8,274 bases of DNA from Alphaproteobacteria bacterium. GTDB taxonomy: Bacteria > Pseudomonadota > Alphaproteobacteria > Puniceispirillales > Puniceispirillaceae. A model generated the notes under the pieces. It searched no databases. It was not told the DNA's origin and worked only from the letters and a program-made list of their open reading frames with translations. Every line of letters begins with the position of its first letter. The stretch's first letter is position 1. This document shows, in pieces, positions 6,658 through 8,274 of this stretch. The stretch is from assembly GCA_009936885.1 (NCBI GenBank), contig JAACDT010000009.1, positions 1 through 8,274 of the forward strand, read 5' to 3'. The translations under genes and the position numbers were made by a program.

Positions 6658-7511
6658 GATACAATCCCTGCTTTCTTGCGTCTTTTTTCACTTTCTTTTA
6701 AAAGAAGATAATCATTTTTCCAAAAAATCAGACGGTAGTCGAAATAATCCATTATTTTAAATAATATAAATCCAAATATAGTAACGGATAAAAGTCCTGC
6801 AAATGCGTAATCCATGGTAATCATGATCACATATTGCGCAATTAGAACGCCCATTCCCTCACTTGCTTGAATAAATTCAGCAACAAGTGCGCCGCCAAAT
6901 GCAGAAGCAGTAGCAAGTTTCCAACCAGCTGATATTAGTTCCATAGCGGACGCAAATCTTAACTTCCAGAATGTCTGAAACCGTGATGCTCCAAGAGAGC
7001 GAAACATCTCTTCTGCTTCATCATCAACTTCCATTAATCCTTGAAACGTATTTACAAATGGGCCGAAGAACGCAACTAATGCAGCAAGTGCAACTGCTGA
7101 CCATAATCCGAACCCTAAAAGAGCGACAAAGATGGGACCAACAGCAATTCTAGGTGTTGCTTCCATTAAAATAATCCAAGGCTTTATGTATTTTCTGAAG
7201 GTCAGGCTAAGTGTCGCTGCAATCGCTAAACCCATACCTATTGCAGTACCAATACTTGCGCCTAATAAAGCTTTTTGAAAAGTAGATATCAGATGTTTCC
7301 AAACTGTTTTATCGACAATTAAAATATCAAGCATGGCAAGAACAATGTTAGTTGGTCTTGGTGCAATCATATCCGCTTGAATTTGGTCCTCAAACCCGTA
7401 GAGATTTGTCAATTCCCAAATCACAATAAGCGCAGCAAATATGAGCAAATGGAATGGTAGTGTCTTAAATAAGCTAATATTTTTGGTTGGTTGGTTCGTT
7501 GAATAGGACAT
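6654..7511 (-). CDS. ABC transporter permease, NitT/TauT (SsuC/TauC-like), first subunit
   Basis: A 285-residue inner-membrane permease with about six spans after a polar N-terminal 15 residues. The coupling-loop (EAA) region begins at Glu167 and centres on SLGASRFQTFWKLRF (172-186). The prolines seen in the partner's LP..LP ending are absent here; the loop reads FASAME (186-191). GGALVAEFIQASEGMGVLI (206-224) is the usual following segment. The tail is basic (Lys-Arg-Arg-Lys-Lys, 276-280). GGGGAG (7528-7523), inside the last codons of the ATPase gene, serves as ribosome site about 11 bases from the ATG, and only four bases separate the two genes. Its stop overlaps the next permease start. 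The two permeases are only moderately alike, so they look like an old duplication now working as a heterodimer. Confidence 0.9.
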   Translation of the reverse strand: MSYSTNQPTKNISLFKTLPFHLLIFAALIVIWELTNLYGFEDQIQADMIAPRPTNIVLAMLDILIVDKTVWKHLISTFQKALLGASIGTAIGMGLAIAATLSLTFRKYIKPWIILMEATPRIAVGPIFVALLGFGLWSAVALAALVAFFGPFVNTFQGLMEVDDEAEEMFRSLGASRFQTFWKLRFASAMELISAGWKLATASAFGGALVAEFIQASEGMGVLIAQYVIMITMDYAFAGLLSVTIFGFILFKIMDYFDYRLIFWKNDYLLLKESEKRRKKAGIVS

Positions 7512-7515
7512 CTAA

Positions 7516-8274
7516 TCAATGACTCCCCAACGTGTCTCTCACCTGCTCTATGATTATATTAAATTCACGACTGGTCTGAATAGATATATCTCTTGGACGT
7601 TCGAACTTGACTTCGATAATCTCTGCTATTTTTCCAGGGCGTGGTGTCATAACCATCACTCTGTCCGCCAGGTAAATTGCTTCTTGAATATTGTGTGTCA
7701 CAAACAATGTTGTTGCTTTTAGTTCACCGACAATACGCATTAACTCAACGTTCAAGCGCTCTCTTGTGAATTCATCAAGAGCACCAAAAGGTTCATCCAT
7801 TAGCATAATATCAGCGCCTGTTTGAATAAGCCTTGCGAGTGCTACACGTTGCTGCATTCCGCCTGATAATTGCTTTGGAAAATGAAATTCGAATCCCTTC
7901 AATCCAACAAGCTCAAGGGAGGCCATCGCTTTATCTTTGTCTTCTTGAGTAATTCGGTGTTTCATTTCAGATGGCAATAGAACATTTTCTATCGCTGTAC
8001 GCCAATCAAGTAGCACCGCTTTCTGAAACATCATACCAATATCAGTTCGTGGTTTGGTCACTAAATCATCGTTAACTTTAACATCACCAGAAGTTTTTTC
8101 AATTAATCCTGCCACAAGGCGCAATAATGTCGATTTACCACAACCGCTAGGTCCAACGAGTGAAATAAATTCACCAGCTTGGATATCAAAATTAGCTCCT
8201 TCGAGTGCTGTAACAGTTTCTCCGAAGATTTTTGTTACATTTTTTCCTTCTATAACAGTTTGACCAAATTGTGA
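7516..8274 (-). CDS. ABC transporter ATPase, NitT/TauT (SsuB/TauB-like), 5' end beyond window
   Basis: The nucleotide-binding subunit that powers the importer at the inner face of the membrane. The reading frame is open to the right edge, giving 252 visible residues; the family usually has about 250-270, so only a few N-terminal residues are missing. Seen in order (visible numbering): Walker A GPSGCGKST (41-49), Q-loop Gln84 in MMFQKAVLLDW, signature LSGGM (136-140, Met where LSGGQ is usual), Walker B ending Asp160-Glu161 in LMDEPFGALDE, and switch His194 in FVTHN. All catalytic residues are present. A TTG codon at 8124 could be taken as a start, but it would cut off Walker A, and the frame upstream of it is clearly ABC ATPase. 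It is the first visible gene of the operon and ends four bases before the first permease. The promoter lies outside the window. Confidence 0.93.
   Translation of the reverse strand, partial: SQFGQTVIEGKNVTKIFGETVTALEGANFDIQAGEFISLVGPSGCGKSTLLRLVAGLIEKTSGDVKVNDDLVTKPRTDIGMMFQKAVLLDWRTAIENVLLPSEMKHRITQEDKDKAMASLELVGLKGFEFHFPKQLSGGMQQRVALARLIQTGADIMLMDEPFGALDEFTRERLNVELMRIVGELKATTLFVTHNIQEAIYLADRVMVMTPRPGKIAEIIEVKFERPRDISIQTSREFNIIIEQVRDTLGSH

Noticed and set aside
6473..6760. 95-codon plus-strand open frame across the junction of the two permeases
   Set aside because: It spans the ATGA overlap of two well-supported genes on the other strand and shows no protein-like features of its own.

Overview
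The window is AT-rich, gene-dense bacterial DNA with short spacers, overlapping stop and start codons, and purine-rich Shine-Dalgarno sites (AGGGAG, AAGGAAGGAG, AAGGGAG). It carries soluble dehydrogenases, a fumarylacetoacetase-fold hydrolase, a small exporter and a complete NitT/TauT-type ABC importer. This mix suggests a free-living Gram-negative heterotroph, most likely an AT-rich alphaproteobacterium of the marine bacterioplankton type. That placement is inferred from gene content and style only. There are no RNA genes, insertion sequences, CRISPR arrays, origins or regulator genes in view.

There are four transcription units. (1) Bases 127-2011, plus strand: a beta-hydroxyacid dehydrogenase with NADP-type features, followed by a Gfo/Idh/MocA-family oxidoreductase. 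(2) Bases 3626-2008, minus strand: a second, NAD-type beta-hydroxyacid dehydrogenase, coupled by a one-base TAATG overlap to a TauE/SafE (TSUP) membrane permease. Units 1 and 2 converge so tightly that their stop codons share the palindrome TTAA. (3) Bases 3759-4628, plus strand: a fumarylacetoacetate hydrolase (FAH) family enzyme. Its upstream region (3627-3758) is shared with unit 2 and contains palindromes that look like operators. (4) From the right edge to 4713, minus strand: ATPase, permease, permease, then periplasmic binding protein, ending in a strong hairpin terminator at 4659-4690 that also sits behind unit 3.

A reasonable joint reading is an uptake-and-oxidation module. The ABC importer brings in a small organic compound, the dehydrogenases act on hydroxy-acid or polyol-like intermediates, the FAH-family enzyme cleaves, decarboxylates or isomerises an oxo-acid, and the TSUP protein exports a small anion such as sulfite, a sulfonate or an organic acid. 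The substrate cannot be read from the sequence. An organosulfonate is attractive because TSUP exporters and TauT-type importers both occur in such pathways, but no desulfonating enzyme is present here. An aromatic or sugar-acid pathway is an equal alternative. The individual families are all known; any novelty lies in the combination.
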